Source of the DNA: Elysia chlorotica | Lineage: Eukaryota > Mollusca > Gastropoda > Plakobranchidae | DNA length: 64,000 nt | Reading direction: 5' to 3' | NCBI GenBank assembly: GCA_003991915.1 | Contig: RQTK01000697.1 | Span: 156,081-220,080 of the forward strand | Shown: positions 12,521-26,186 of the stretch, piece by piece | Layout of the letters: the number at the start of each line of letters is the position of its first letter | Numbering within the stretch: the stretch's first letter is position 1 | Made by a program: the position numbers and the translations under genes | The notes under the pieces: generated by a model | Told to the model about the DNA's origin: nothing | The model's input: the letters and a program-made list of their open reading frames with translations, nothing else | The model's database searches: none

Positions 12521-14094
12521 ATGTTAAAAAAAATAATTAAGTTTGACTTTTAATGCAAATACCATTGTAAGTATCATCACAATTAATACAAACAATATTG
12601 ATATTGAAATTTTAAGATGACAATATTTTTTTCACAAAAACGTTAACATGATTATTTAGTTTATGATATGTTTTTTCTTGTCCTTCCAAAAATGTAATAT
12701 ATATGTGTGAATGTGGATTCAGCGCTGGTTTTTGAAAATATAAAATCTATAGCTTGGCCTTGAAACCAGTTTGGGTTGTCTTTTTAATTTATCGATTGAA
12801 GGGGTTGCGTTTACAAAAACAACGACACCATAATGTGGCACTGTAAATATCTACATTTATTCATTTGTAGATTAACTTAAATGACATTTGTTGCTATTAT
12901 ATATGTATGCTGCATATCTCTGTACATTTTAATGACTACCTGTTATTTAGATCATGGCAATACTTATATTAAAGACCCTGTACAAGAAAAAGAAATTTTA
13001 AATTTTCTTTTAAGAAGATTAAAACCGTTTCTGTTTAATTTGACCCCGTCAATTGTCAGAGGGACATATTTTTTACACGCACCTAAGTGTTAAAAGAAAA
13101 TTTGAAAAAAAAAATTACTATCAAATATGGTAATTAGATTGATCCCTGTTATCCGTATCAATGTTATTAAAATCACGAATTGTTTTTAGCTGTGATCATC
13201 ACTGCATTGCGGATATTAAACTTGTTTTTCTCAAATTAACCTGTCTTGCTCTTCTTTCATGCTTTTAATTTTTAAGGTAGATCAAGATATTTTAATTTTA
13301 TTTATACCTATAGTTGGAAGACCTAGTACTTGATAATTGTTTTAGTTATTCTAAGTATTGTTTGTTTGAAATATCTCAACGAAGATAACAGCTAACCAAC
13401 CATCTAGCCAATTTATATTCCTCATCGCATGTATATATATTTTTTAAAAAGAAATAGAGAAAATGTGGTAACACAAAACGCGTAAAAAGTCTAGGTGAAG
13501 AGAAGGAAAAAGAAAAAAAGGAAAATTAGAAAAAAAACAACAAGAAAATAAGAAGATTAGCAAGTAAAAGAAAAACGAATCAAAAAGGAAGAAAGGCTTA
13601 TATTAAGGGGTGCCATTTTCACACGTACAGCTTCGATCCCCAAACTAATACATTAGTTAAAAAACTATTGTCATTTGCGACAGCGTTGTGATTCACTCTT
13701 TGTCATATACTCTGAACGAGGTATTATAGCTCCTTTCTTCTTTCCACCCGTTGTATTTACACATTAATTTTGCTTTCACCATGCTAACCCCATTCGGCCT
13801 CGCCTTGGTCTCGTCTTGATTACCTCCCTTCGCGGAAGGCGTTTCCATCTGGCCTTTTCCCCTTGCAAGCGGAAAATTATTGGGGAGCCCATAAACTATT
13901 TACGCTGGCCATCAACACACTTGGCTGGAGTTATGACCCACACACAGCTCTATACACCGGCGAAGGTTTATTGTCAACATCTTGAATGGCTCCATCAACA
14001 ATCTCAGCGCCTGTTCTTTGTAGGGAAGCCTTGAGGCGAGTTGGTTTCCTTACATCCAACGTCAGCAGCAGGTCTATTATGTGGACGGGTTCTA

Positions 14095-14312
14095 AGAGTA
14101 ACGCATGACAATTTTACATATTCCCACACAGAAACAGTGGGGAGACCAGGACTCCAGTCTCAACAAGTCACAGTTTACTGATTATACCGACACGGACCCA
14201 AACAGTAGGTTACGAAAATTTAACAACACCATAATTAATGTCCGATTATGGGCTTCGAACTGGCTTATTCCTATGCTGAGACCAAAGCTCTAACACTTGC
14301 GAGTGTTCGCGA
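14095..14312 (-). repeat. Divergent tRNA-derived SINE in duplicate B
   Basis: Counterpart of the element at 9195-9425, sharing its tRNA-like head and core, so it predates the block duplication. Confidence 0.6.
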
Positions 14313-15066
14313 GAAAAAACTTACATGCGTTGCGCTTTTCGTGAGCATCGTACATGTTAAAACCGACGGAAGAGCCCATTAGCTAGAGATATGAATGTTT
14401 GACATATGTGTGACATATGAATGATCACATATATTAATAAGTTACGGCAATGTTAGAATTAGGACAGCCAAGACATTAGTATAATAATGTAAACAAAATC
14501 ATTTTGTATACAAGACTGATCGTGACAATTATTTAATTTTGATTTTTTATTACATCGTTTTAACGTGTATATAACTTTTATGATAAAGATATTCTCTTGT
14601 ACATCTTTTGTTGCAAACTAATCAGACAATACTATAAGCATCCTAAACACAGCAATGTTACATACGGGTAAAACATTCATTCAAAAATTCGCCACACCTG
14701 ATCTTAATTGAGGACAAGACATATCATACGATAGAGCATATGATTTCTAATCTGGCAGTCCACGATTTAAATCATGATCAGACTGCATTACTTTACACTG
14801 GTTTGGTAGGTCGCCGATGTTAGTATAATGCAACCTAAATAATAACCTAGTTCTGAAGATACTGAGCTTAGTCGTTAACAATCAAATAAACAAACAAACG
14901 AAACAAACGAACAACGAGAAACACATTAAGTTGTCCAATATTTGTAGCCTAGTCTTAACTATATTGGTTTACTTCATCAAGCTATCGCACCAGATGGTAC
15001 CCAAACAGTAAAAATTAGAGCTTGGCTGATTTTTTTTCCTCCGGCTCCAAATGCTGTCGCAGCAAC

Positions 15067-15552
15067 GTCAGTTCCAGGCTTACCGTAAGAACAATAGACC
15101 CATCTCGACAAGAGTTAGATCTGTACCAAGCAATGCCCCCAGGAACCTATACAGTCTGAACCTGTTACAGGTCAGGGCTTTTAACATTTCAGGCCGCATT
15201 CAAAGTCTACCAAAACAAAGACACCCCAGAGACGTATGAAAAGTGTTTAGGTGCTTTCCTCGCGTATTGCACAATTCCAGTTGTTTAGCTCGAATTGATT
15301 TACCCTTATAAAACTACAATGAGCTTTACTGTGGTGCTCTCACCACAAGAGTAGCGGCACTCATTACTCACTCAAGCGGCAGGTTTGTACTTAGAGAGGT
15401 CCACAGCCTGGCAGGAGTACGTTCTAAAACCTGCCTTAGTATTACGTTTAAATATAGACTTATCTAATTCGAAAATTAAAACATTGAGTGTTACTATATT
15501 TACAAATAATAATAAGAATCAACAACTATTAGAGGATACAAAAGTTATCTAA
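15067..15552 (+). pseudogene. Unidentified decayed reading frame, copy B
   Basis: Same 486-base frame as 10360-10845, with the same three internal stops (at 15157, 15286 and 15352) and the same terminal TAA. Shared stops mean the frame was already broken before the duplication, unless it was never coding. Confidence 0.35.
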
Positions 15553-16029
15553 AACAAATAAATAAATGGGTTAATCAAAAAGTTTAAAAGATCAGATATT
15601 TATGAGCAGGATTTATACGCAGTAAAAATCTTAAAGCGTCTTTCCATATTTTCTATACGCATGTGAATAAACAAAGTGTCGTCCTCAAAAAGATAGAAAG
15701 GATCTTCCACAAAATGTAGATAATTCTTTTGCACTTCACAAAACGCGATTTCACTATTTCGATTCAGTAATGACCATAATCTTTCGTAACTCTCGACTTT
15801 TTAAGATTGTTTGCAAGATGTATGGTTATTACTATTGATGAATTCGTTGAGTATAATTGCAAGCTTATAAAAAAAATGAGTATATTGGTCCGCTAAAGAG
15901 GATTGCTTGCAAGTCTAATATTTGTCCTTAGAACTGTGAACCCGTGTATTTTATTAAATTCACGAAGGGTCCCGTCTGAATAACAATGACTTGTCTTTTC
16001 TATTATTAAATATCCAAAAACTAACAAAG

Positions 16030-16470
16030 AATTAGAAAAAAGAAATACAAAACTACTAAAACGAGATGCGTAACTATTGAAATAAGACACCACACTTCTA
16101 CAGTTAGATTCCATAATACCAAAATGAGATGTAAGATTACTAAAATGAATTGCAAACTACTCAAATGGGGTGCAGTACAAAACAACAAAATGAGGTACAA
16201 TACAACACTAGTGAAAGGAGATTCAATATACAATTATTCAAAGGGAGACAAAACTATTAAAATGAGATACAAATCTTCTAAACTAAGATACAAAACAACT
16301 AAAATGAGGTACAACACAGAAATGCTAGAATGAGACAAAACTAAAAAAACCAGTTGCCGCACTTCTAAAAATCAAGGTCATACAAACCTGCTAAAATGAG
16401 ACAAAAAACTGTTAAAATAAGGTATTAAAGTACTTTAATGAACTACAAAACTACCAAAATGAGATAACGT
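16030..16470 (+). repeat. Degenerate 21-base tandem repeat, duplicate B
   Basis: Same ACAAAACTACTAAAATGAGAT-type repeats as at 11330-11785, slightly different in number and spelling. Confidence 0.8.
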
Positions 16471-16589
16471 TTTTAATGGCTCTTATCGTCGTTGCTGTTC
16501 TTATTATCATTACTTTTATTGACATTGCTATCATAATTATAATATTAATTACCACTACACGCAGTAATTATATTACCATAATAACAACT

Positions 16590-16745
<156 letters not shown>

Positions 16746-17507
16746 TTTTTTTAGAGCTGCACTGTATCTTTTTATATTTTTACTTCTTTGGTGGTTAGTA
16801 ACTTATTCATTTACATTCAGAAATGATTTTTGCAGATATGTTTCACGTTATGCGATTGAGTTGAACAGAGTCTTCACTGGCAAAAGCTTTTGGAAACTTT
16901 CATTTATTAAGGATGCACTTTCTAACAATTCCAGAAACCTGTTTATCACTCTTAATGATACTAGGTTTTTGTTGTTGTTTTTCTTTCAATAGAAAAGATT
17001 TCGAGCTAGAAATAATTTAAGTTATCAGTACTTGACGTCTTTTTTATACCTACATATTGTTCGGAGAAACTTTATGCAGGAAGAACAAAGGATGTCACAG
17101 ATTGCCTTTCATATCCTACAATACCAGGATGTAACACTACTGTACGTGTTAGAAAGATGAAACGCTGAATTACTGAACTAAGTGAACTCTTCATACTTGA
17201 TTACAAAATACAAGAGAATGCTGTTTATCAGATAATGTGTTTGTATAGCAAGTGTCACGTTTTTATCATATGATATATACATTTTGCAATATAGACGGAT
17301 ACGATTTTACTATGAGAGCATAGTCATGTCCAATGTATTATCTTCCCGTGTGTGTATGTGTGTGTGTCAGATCACTCGGATGTTAACCTATATGCTGGCA
17401 AGCTGTGTAATGAACTGATAAGACCTTTAAAAAGGGAAGATAAACAAGAGTCAACGTTTTGTTAGGCCAATTGGAGTTTGGCCAATCAGGGTTCTATGAG
17501 AATCTTG

Positions 17508-17541
17508 ATAAAAAGCACTTTCTCATCAGAGCGTTCAGTTA
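17508..17541 (+). promoter_or_regulatory. Candidate core promoter of the IgSF/coiled-coil gene
   Basis: A weak TATA-like GATAAAAAG (about 17509-17517) lies some 20-25 bases before TCAGTT, which resembles an initiator. It is roughly 75-100 bases before the ATG at 17613. Assigned by spacing and sequence only. Confidence 0.4.
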
Positions 17542-17612
17542 CTGTTCGTCATAGGGTATTCACCGCAGTAAAGGCCGTGAAAGCAGGGCTGTGCTAGTTC
17601 TGCTTATTCACA

Positions 17613-20600
17613 ATGGCGCCTCTTCCCTTGATAACTTTAATATTGCTCCAAGCTCTCGTTTGCCATGGTAAGTTATACAATAAAAATAGAGCATTATAAT
17701 TTATATCGTAACATACGTCGATACAATTTCAAAATTAAAAACAATACAAAAAACCGCGTCTAATGTAGGAAACAGTTGATTTTTTGTTAGGAGCATAAGA
17801 AATCATATCTTTCTCCATTGTCTTATAATAGAACAAAAGATTAGTGTATAGACTTCGTGCCTTCTCAACAGAGGGTTTAAGATAGGGTAAGATGTGTCTT
17901 TATTTGCCCATGACAAGGAGTATCGAGGGAGAAGGGGGATTACATTGACAACGAGTCTTTAAGAACACAGTGCCTATCGGCAACAGTTATTATACAAAAA
18001 ATCCATATATTTACTATATAACCAATGCTTTAAGCAAAACATTGTTTAGTATTTGCAAGCCTAGAATCCGAGTCCATACAACTACATCCCGACAAACAAC
18101 CCCATGCTCACCTCATTACAGCGAAGCGATAATCATAATTTTTAGGAAAAGTACAGCGTCAACTCTATGATTATTCTGTGAAAAATCAATATGCATGGTC
18201 TAAAATAATTTGATTTGTCATGTCTGGAAATTTAATTCGATTATAGACTGAAAAGAATGCCATATTCTTTATTTTGAAAAAAAACAAGGCAAAACCAATT
18301 ATGTTTTTTTTCAAACCATATTAAATAAATCAAATAGCTTGTTTTGGGCATCCAAAAATGTCCCATATAGCAAAAGTCTCTCACAATTTCTCTTGGTAGT
18401 TTCTTGTTTTTTTTTTCAGTTTACAAGTTTAATTAAAGGTCACATTGGGATTAAGCAGCAATCTGTGTGTATGGATCAGTTAATTAAAAAGTAGATAAGC
18501 AATGATTACGACAAAACATCAATATCTAGGCTTATTGTAGTCTCTTAGTTTCATTTTTTTTAGAAAGGAATGGTCCTAAAACTTTGTCCTTTTAAATCTC
18601 ATCAATGAAAGTCACACAATTTTTAAAGATCAAACTAAAGTAATAAAGCAAAGCAGCAATTTACGTAGACAGAAGCCAAGACAGGTTCACACGTCACAAC
18701 TTTTCACAATCGGACAGGTCCAGCTCTATAATGGATATCTCTTCCGTTGAAGTTGAAATATAGGCCCACAAAAGTGTTAACATAGAGCATGTGTAAACCA
18801 TTAAACCTATTTGAAATATAGCGCAAACAAAGTAGATTAGGCAAGAGGTATCTTGGAAACATGTCTTAATTTGTTTCTCCTCACTTTTACTAGAAGACTT
18901 TAACAAGTTGTAGCGCCCAAGTGTAGTCGTTTGTATTGTCTAATTAGTATTCAAATTTGAATTACTTGACTTAGAATTTCAGAATTGACCTATCATAATG
19001 TGTTTTGAAAACGGGAGTGGGTTATGATAAGCACATCATCATTAGTCCATTTTTAAATACAAACAATTATACAGTAGAAGCTTAGTATAATTGTACTGTT
19101 TATTGTGCCTGAGTGACCTATACAAAAGCTGTTAATCTTAATGGCTAGATATATATATGTCTTCATTAAAAATAGCCATAATGAGTTTTGACTGTCTTGA
19201 GAAACACCAGTAGCTCAGTTGGATATTTTTCATTGTCTCTCTATAGAATTAATCGAAACCTATAAGGCACGCAAATATTACTTTTTAAATATTTAACGAT
19301 TTGAAATAGTGATATAATTCTATGGATGTAATCACTCTCCGGAAAGCTATAACAAATTATCATCATTTTGTGATTGAAATTCCTCAGGTTTTGACTTCAG
19401 CCTCAGCTTTGAATCGCTGGTGGCGGGCGGCACCTCATCGCCATCTGTTTGCGCAGTGTTGCAATGCATTGAGACTTTGAATGATGACCAGTTGGACTCT
19501 AGAAAAGTCACCGCCTTAACCATTTACAGACGCATCGCTTCAGATGGAGCACCATGGAAACAGCTAGCCAAAGTAAGCACGGCCATTCCCAGAGACAACA
19601 GGGTGTCGGATGGAAGACGTATCACCGGAGATCTAACTGAGAAACAGGCGAACCTCACGCTCGGCCTTCTGAAAGCTGCCGACTGTGCGGAAGCTGAGTT
19701 TTCTTGTGTTGCCATTCTCACCGATGCCAATGGCAAGAACACGGTGATGAAATCTTATGTAGGAGGACAAACTCCTCCAGACCAAGGGTCAGGTGTGGAT
19801 GATATTGGTCAAAACATCGCTAGAGATCATAAACCGCTCTCTGTGACTGCTGAGCAGTCTTCAGAAATTAGAGAGGTTAAAATGATGATATCATCGCTTA
19901 TGGATAAACTCAACTGCATAGAAAAACGCTTTGAAGATTCTGCTAAACACGATGACAAACTAGAAGAAAAACTAGAAACTCTCAAATCAGGAGTAACGGA
20001 TAAATTACATTATCTTGAGAGTAACGTGCGTAGCCAACTGGAGTCATCAACCAATCGGCTAGAAGATCGTTTAGAAAGACTGGAGAACAGATTAGAAGAC
20101 AAAGTATCACAAATATTTGTCAGACAACCGTCTGACAGAGATAATGAACAGTTTCAAAATAAGGCCGAGCACAAATTAGACCTTATTTTGGATGCTGTGG
20201 TTTCAACTAATACTTCCATACACTATATTCAAGATAAAACACATTCAACTGCAACAAACTTTCCCTCGAAATCAGCTGGTGTCAACACGTTTGATAATAA
20301 CACACAGTTGGTTTCATCAATTGATTCCCTCTCAGCCATCACACATGATCTTGTGACAAGCGTTCAAGCTTTGAGCCCTGTTTGCTCAAATAGAGCTCCT
20401 GAATCTGTAGAGGAGTTTTTCGACGTCCTTGGGACGGGGAAGAAAGAATGGCGACTTGCGTTTAGAGGAACAGCCTATAATAACGTCAAGATCTATCCAG
20501 CTTACATGCATGGCACGGGGATTCCAGCTGAGGTGGAGCCAGGTTGCAAGCACTTCAACTACAGCGTTCCCTGCGTCAACCATTACAGAAACAAAGATGC

Positions 20601-21018
20601 TTTCGACAACTGGAACAATATTGATGAAGTTCTGCTCGCAGTATTCGACAAGGGTCAAATGGTCAAGCGCATTGTGTTTAACGGTCACGGGTCTACGATA
20701 ACCAGCTGGTTTGAGGCTAGCAGAGTGATTTTGTCCAGCTGGGATGATATGAAAACCCAGTCTCAGAACTTCTTTAGCATAGAGGGCGAGACGCGCCCCC
20801 AGTACATGCGTCGCTTCTTCATCAACCACGACTATACAACTTGTGAAACGTTTAAAGGCTGGTTCTTTGTCGGGGAAGCCCTAGACGGTGGATGCGCAAC
20901 GGAGAAGACAATAGCGAGACCATTCATCCAGTTCGCGGCCGGCAAGACCATGGCGGTGTGGCAGTCCTCGGGTGTGGCTCGGGCCGATTCTTTCGGAGTG
21001 TTTCTGAAATATGACTAG
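17613..21018 (+). CDS. Secreted IgSF plus coiled-coil protein with unusual C-terminal domain (two exons)
   Basis: Exon 1 is 17613-17667: ATG, then a hydrophobic signal peptide (MAPLPLITLILLQALVCH) ending at a GTAAGT donor. Exon 2 is 19388-21018, after the acceptor TTCCTCAG; both sides are phase 1 and join cleanly, giving 561 residues. Residues about 20-145 resemble an Ig-superfamily domain, with Cys40/45 and Cys118/125 and an EFSCVAIL F-strand-like motif. Residues about 177-265 form a heptad-rich coiled coil (LEDRLERLENRLEDKV). Residues about 370-561 form a Trp/Phe/Cys-containing domain (WRLAFRGTAYNN, FNGHGSTITSWF, RRFFINHDY) that is not a fibrinogen, C-type lectin or galectin domain. Signal peptide, Ig and coil followed by a recognition-type C-terminus is the layout of snail FREP/VIgL immune proteins, so a secreted oligomeric recognition role is inferred. 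Two possible poly(A) signals follow. The gene is single-copy here. Confidence 0.85.
17668..19387 (+). other. Intron of the IgSF/coiled-coil gene
   Basis: Begins GTAAGT and ends TTCCTCAG. Short open frames inside it have no coding support. Confidence 0.8.
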
Positions 21019-21204
21019 ACATCTGAAATATGATTAGACGAAGGTGATACCGCATTGAAAGTGTACGTTCGATCGCTCCCCATGTCTTTGATACTCTCTT
21101 GCCTATCCATCTTTCGACTTATTTGTCAGTATCAGAATAGGCCGATCAAAGTCTATAATTTCATCTTCTGTTTGATTGAACTACTTTTTGAGCTCATTAA
21201 TACC

Positions 21205-21281
21205 AATAAAAAAATTTAGAACGTGAAAAAGAGTATTGTTTCGTGTGAAAATTTCTCACTTCTCAATCCAACCCCAATAAA
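21205..21281 (+). terminator. Candidate poly(A) signals of the IgSF gene
   Basis: AATAAA at 21205-21210 and again at 21276-21281, 190-260 bases after the stop; the second is followed closely by an A-rich run. Confidence 0.6.
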
Positions 21282-21289
21282 GTAAAAAA

Positions 21290-23740
21290 AAAAAACGTAT
21301 GTTAAGACGATTTAACTAAAATCACTCTACTAAATTTAGTCTATGAATAAAATTACCGGTGTTCTTTAGTTTCGGCTGTTTAAAAATCCAATATATGTGT
21401 CATGAGCTTTATTAAGTTCATCGTTCCAACTTTTATCAACCGGCAATAAACCGGTGGTCGGGTTGATCGAAATGCATAATTGATGTATAGTTTTGTGCTA
21501 TAATCTTCATGTTCTTGTAAAAAAAGTTTTGTTTTTTTACAACTTTATAAATTATCATCGTTGTATATTATTGATGATTGCTATAAAAAGAAAACTAAAT
21601 CTCGAAGTCTGCAATAAATTGCAGATGAACAAATCCGACGTAGGCAATATTAAAGGGTAGACAATTTTAAAACATGGCATTTAATGGTGCACACTTTGAT
21701 CATCCTGCTCTATGCCTATCTTTCGTCACATGCTTCTAAATTCTTTTTATCAGTGGCTTTCACTATATAGTGCGCATATAAACACTATTGTGGAGTGATC
21801 TATCAGAGTTTTGTCTTGTTTGTTTTTTTTTATCAACATGAAGATAAACATTTAGGGCTAGTCTATAATTTAAATAGATCGAATGTTTTTTCAATAACCT
21901 TGATTTCCTTATTGATCCCACCTCTGTGTCACACCCAAGCTCATAAAGCGAGGGCTTCATATGCTTTGACGTTGGCCATCTAAAATCAACACTACGGGAA
22001 TACCAGTTCGTCTGTCTCAGGAGGGTACATTACTCTACACCGAACTAACCAGCAGCGAGCATTGTTCCAATATCTTAAAATAACCCATTTTGATGTTAAG
22101 CCATTTTGTCCCCAGGCCTTTAAACGATTATAATCTTTTCGTGCATTTTTATTGTTTAATGGTTTGTCCCACTTCTTTACGAGAATGATAGCGCTGGTGA
22201 TTTTCAAGCACACAATACTTATTTCTATGATGCTGTTACAAATGCTCTGAGGTACGCGAACGAATAAAACCTTATTGGTTCACCTGTTTTAGGTTGTAGT
22301 GATTAGTTATCACAGTAACTTTAGTTTTTTTTTTTTTATAAATTAGTGAGCGCTTTAGATTTTTTTCAATTGTAAATTTAAAAAAAATACAGCAGGTTTA
22401 GTTTTTATCAAGCAAAAAGAGGTCATTTAAGAGGCAAATTACTTTGTACTAATCACCTGAGCATGGGTAAGGGGAAACAAGTGAATAGGCTAGTACTTTG
22501 AACAATACACGGTGAGCTCCCTTGGATAAACAATATTCTCTTTAAAAATGGGATTGTGCGGCAAAATCAGACTCTATACTTCTTTCTTTTTTTCTCAGGC
22601 CTATTTTGTTATCTTGCGCAGTGGATCTTTATATAACTTCTTATCTTACCACAAACCTGTGTATGTAAGAGAGCCCATTTAAAATATTTATAATTATAAA
22701 AAATAATAATCATCGCCGATTCAAACATGAACTAACACATCATCTCATGGGTTTTATGGGTGAAGAAAATCTCGTACATTTTTAGATGAACAGATATATA
22801 ACTTTAGCAGTACAACGTTGATTGTGTTTTCAATCTCCACAAAATTATCGCCCGACTTGATAATCAACGGACATAAGAAATCAATTCTGAGCGAGAAGAA
22901 AAAAAAAAACTCTTGCATGGTAAAAAAATACAAACATGCCTACCGGACGGTAAATATCTTCAGGAAAGAAATGCACATATGTCTATCAAACTACCGTGCA
23001 GCGCCAGGAGAGCAATAACATTACCACATGTATTATCGTACTTCTTGAAATCCAGATCAAGACTAGTTCATGGAGTACTGGACTAGTTTCAATTAACATA
23101 GTTTTAAAAAGGGAAGCACACGCTAACAACAGCTCTTAGTAATCACCCATGGAGATAAAAAAGACTACAACAAACATTAAAACATCTATTGAAAAAATGC
23201 TTTAGAAAACAAATCCATATTAAACCTCATCAAAGAAGTGTGCACTGGTGCCTATTTTAAGCCCCCCCCCCCCCCCTTTTTTTTTTTTTACTGAGGCGAT
23301 CCTCCTTTAAAACGCATTGTAAAATTACGCAGCCTAGGACAAACACAAGAAACTGAGGGACCCCTCATCGAAACTGGGCCCAGGTCCTCATTCAACATTG
23401 ATCCGGCACTAGTGGAGTGGGCACTGTGTTTGAATTATAAGTGTCTATAGTTGGACAACACAAACACACATAACGAGGAAAAAGAAAACGTGTCTGAACG
23501 AAAAAGATATTCTCTTAATCTTCTAAACACATGTGTAGGGATAACATTATGTTAGTAAAAATATCGACATATGTTATTATCATAACTGTTTTCAACTTTG
23601 TTCATTTAATATTTATGTATGAACATTGCTCCCCCTCCCCCAACCCCCAAAAATGTTTTTCCATCCCAAAATGATGGATTTGAACGTTGGTCTTTCACAA
23701 CTATAGGTTAAATGAAAAGATAAATAAATATAAATACTAG
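21290..23740. other. Non-coding stretch
   Basis: No gene supported. It contains a poly-C then poly-T run at about 23263-23292. Short frames are AT-rich and unsupported. Confidence 0.5.
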
Positions 23741-24269
23741 TAATGATTTGTATGAATATCAAACATTTAACAAGTAATAGTAGAACTATGGATGTTAACA
23801 GAAGGGGCATAAAATGTTGGTCAAAGTACAGAGAATTCTGATTCATACCCATGTGAGTTGTATACTTTTATTAAACACTTGTATTGGTACCAAGGTATAA
23901 AGTAAGAGTGAAATAATAAATAAAAAATAGTTGTGGGTCTAAGAAGGCTTTTTCTTCTTCTTTTTTTACCCTAAATACTAGTTATAAATTCAACAAATAT
24001 TAAAGACCAGAAAAGATCAGGAAAAGAGGAAGGAGGTGTAATTCATCTCACACCTCTATGTCGGTGAGATTTTTCGACATACCCTACACCTATCCCTATA
24101 TAGTACATGTACATGTATTCGCATGGAGGGTTTAATTACGAGGGTTACAAAATGAACTACATATTTTTTGGTTAATTAAAATGCTAAAATGCCTTTCAAC
24201 AAAACGTAATAATAACCAATGATTGCGTGCGTATGCGTGTGTGTGTAAGGGGGGGGGAGAGAAAGATCG

Positions 24270-24590
24270 AGCTAGTTCTATGTTCTATGGTAGAGCGCGT
24301 AGAATATACTCGGCCGTCCCGGTTCAATCCATGAGCTGGCCACCTGTTTGGGTTACTCTCTGACTATTATGTGATCGGCGGCAGAGGCTCAAGCCCTGGA
24401 AACCATGCTCTGCATCCGTCTTGCTAGATTTACGCGTACGATTTTCTGACTCAAGTTTTGGGACCCACCCACGAGATAGCTAAAATGTTGGCGATGGACC
24501 TGAACAAATCAAACCAAATGAAGCTCACAGCTGACATTACCACAGCAACGTCGTCGTATAGGATCCCTCAGGGAACCTAAGAGTCGTCAA
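24270..24590 (+). repeat. tRNA-derived SINE (unit I)
   Basis: Head with A box TGGTAGAGCGCG and B box GGTTCAATCC, then a core of about 200 bases. The tail GGATCCCTCAGGGAACCTAA matches the tail of the SINE at 59435-59695 and, in reverse, the 3' flank of each + strand peptide gene. Copies occur at 35420-35735 and 39735-40045. Confidence 0.75.
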
Positions 24591-25074
24591 TCAAAGTTTT
24601 TGCTCTTTTTCTAAATATCCATCTTTATAGGAGACGATCAGTTAGTAGCGTGAAGTGGGTTTTAATCAGATCAGCATGTCGGATTATTTGTACATTTGTA
24701 TCCACGTTTAACTTGATAGTGACAATTTTGTCACATTACACAAACGCGCATTTATCAGTGAATTCGAAATACATTTTCGCACCCTTGTTAACTGTGACCT
24801 ATCACGGACATACTCTAATGAGATATCCATTACCAGATTTTAAAAAAAATGCGTTGCAGGACATTCTTTCAACCGGAATTTAGGGATGCCTCTCTCATTG
24901 TTATTTTGAGAGATACAGGGACAGAGATGGGGCGAGAGAAAGAAAATTAGAGAGTGAGAGAGAGAGATAGATACCAGGTATCGACTGTTGTATACAGAGA
25001 GAAAGAGAAAGAAGGACAAGATAAAGAGCGTGATCAGAAATACATAAAGAGAGGGAGAGAGAGAGCTAGAGAGA

Positions 25075-25186
25075 AAGATAGAGAGAGAGAGAGAAAGAGA
25101 CAGAGAATCATATAGACAGACAGGCAGAGAGACAGAGAGACAAAACATGCATGCATATACACAAGGACAGAAAAAAAGAGCAAGAG

Positions 25187-25261
<75 letters not shown>

Positions 25262-25263
25262 AG
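25075..25263 (+). repeat. GA-rich tract next to an assembly gap
   Basis: Imperfect then pure (GA)n, ending at the N run. Ser/Leu or Arg/Glu frames across it are artefacts. Confidence 0.9.
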
Positions 25264-25361
25264 NNNNNNNNNNNNNNNNNNNNNNNNNNNNNNNNNNNNN
25301 NNNNNNNNNNNNNNNNNNNNNNNNNNNNNNNNNNNNNNNNNNNNNNNNNNNNNNNNNNNNN
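25264..25361. other. Assembly gap (98 N)
   Basis: N run between the GA tract and the CATA array; at the equivalent place unit II has unbroken sequence of about 70-80 bases (36360-36440). Confidence 0.99.
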
Positions 25362-25915
<554 letters not shown>

Positions 25916-26091
25916 TTGTAGAGGATTGTAAGGCAACGGCATAAAAAAACAACATATTTTTTCAAATGCAGACCTGTCACCCAACATATAGCTGGTAATG
26001 TTGTAATAAAAATTATCATTTGTTCAAATTTCTACACCAACTTGTGATCTAGAAATATTGTTGATCACCTGTTTAATGCATCAGTCCCTCC

Positions 26092-26098
26092 TATATAA
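26092..26098 (+). promoter_or_regulatory. TATA box of peptide gene 1
   Basis: TATATAA, 95 bases before the ATG. The same box at almost the same distance precedes all five family members. Confidence 0.8.
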
Positions 26099-26186
26099 GT
26101 TGGTCCAGTGTTGGGGAAGATCATCAACAATTTATGATCACTGTCCTGTAGCTAACCCGGTCCATTCCACCAACTCAACAAGCATC

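Noticed and set aside
20386..20829. 147-codon - strand frame inside the IgSF gene
   Set aside because: Shadow of exon 2 on the opposite strand.
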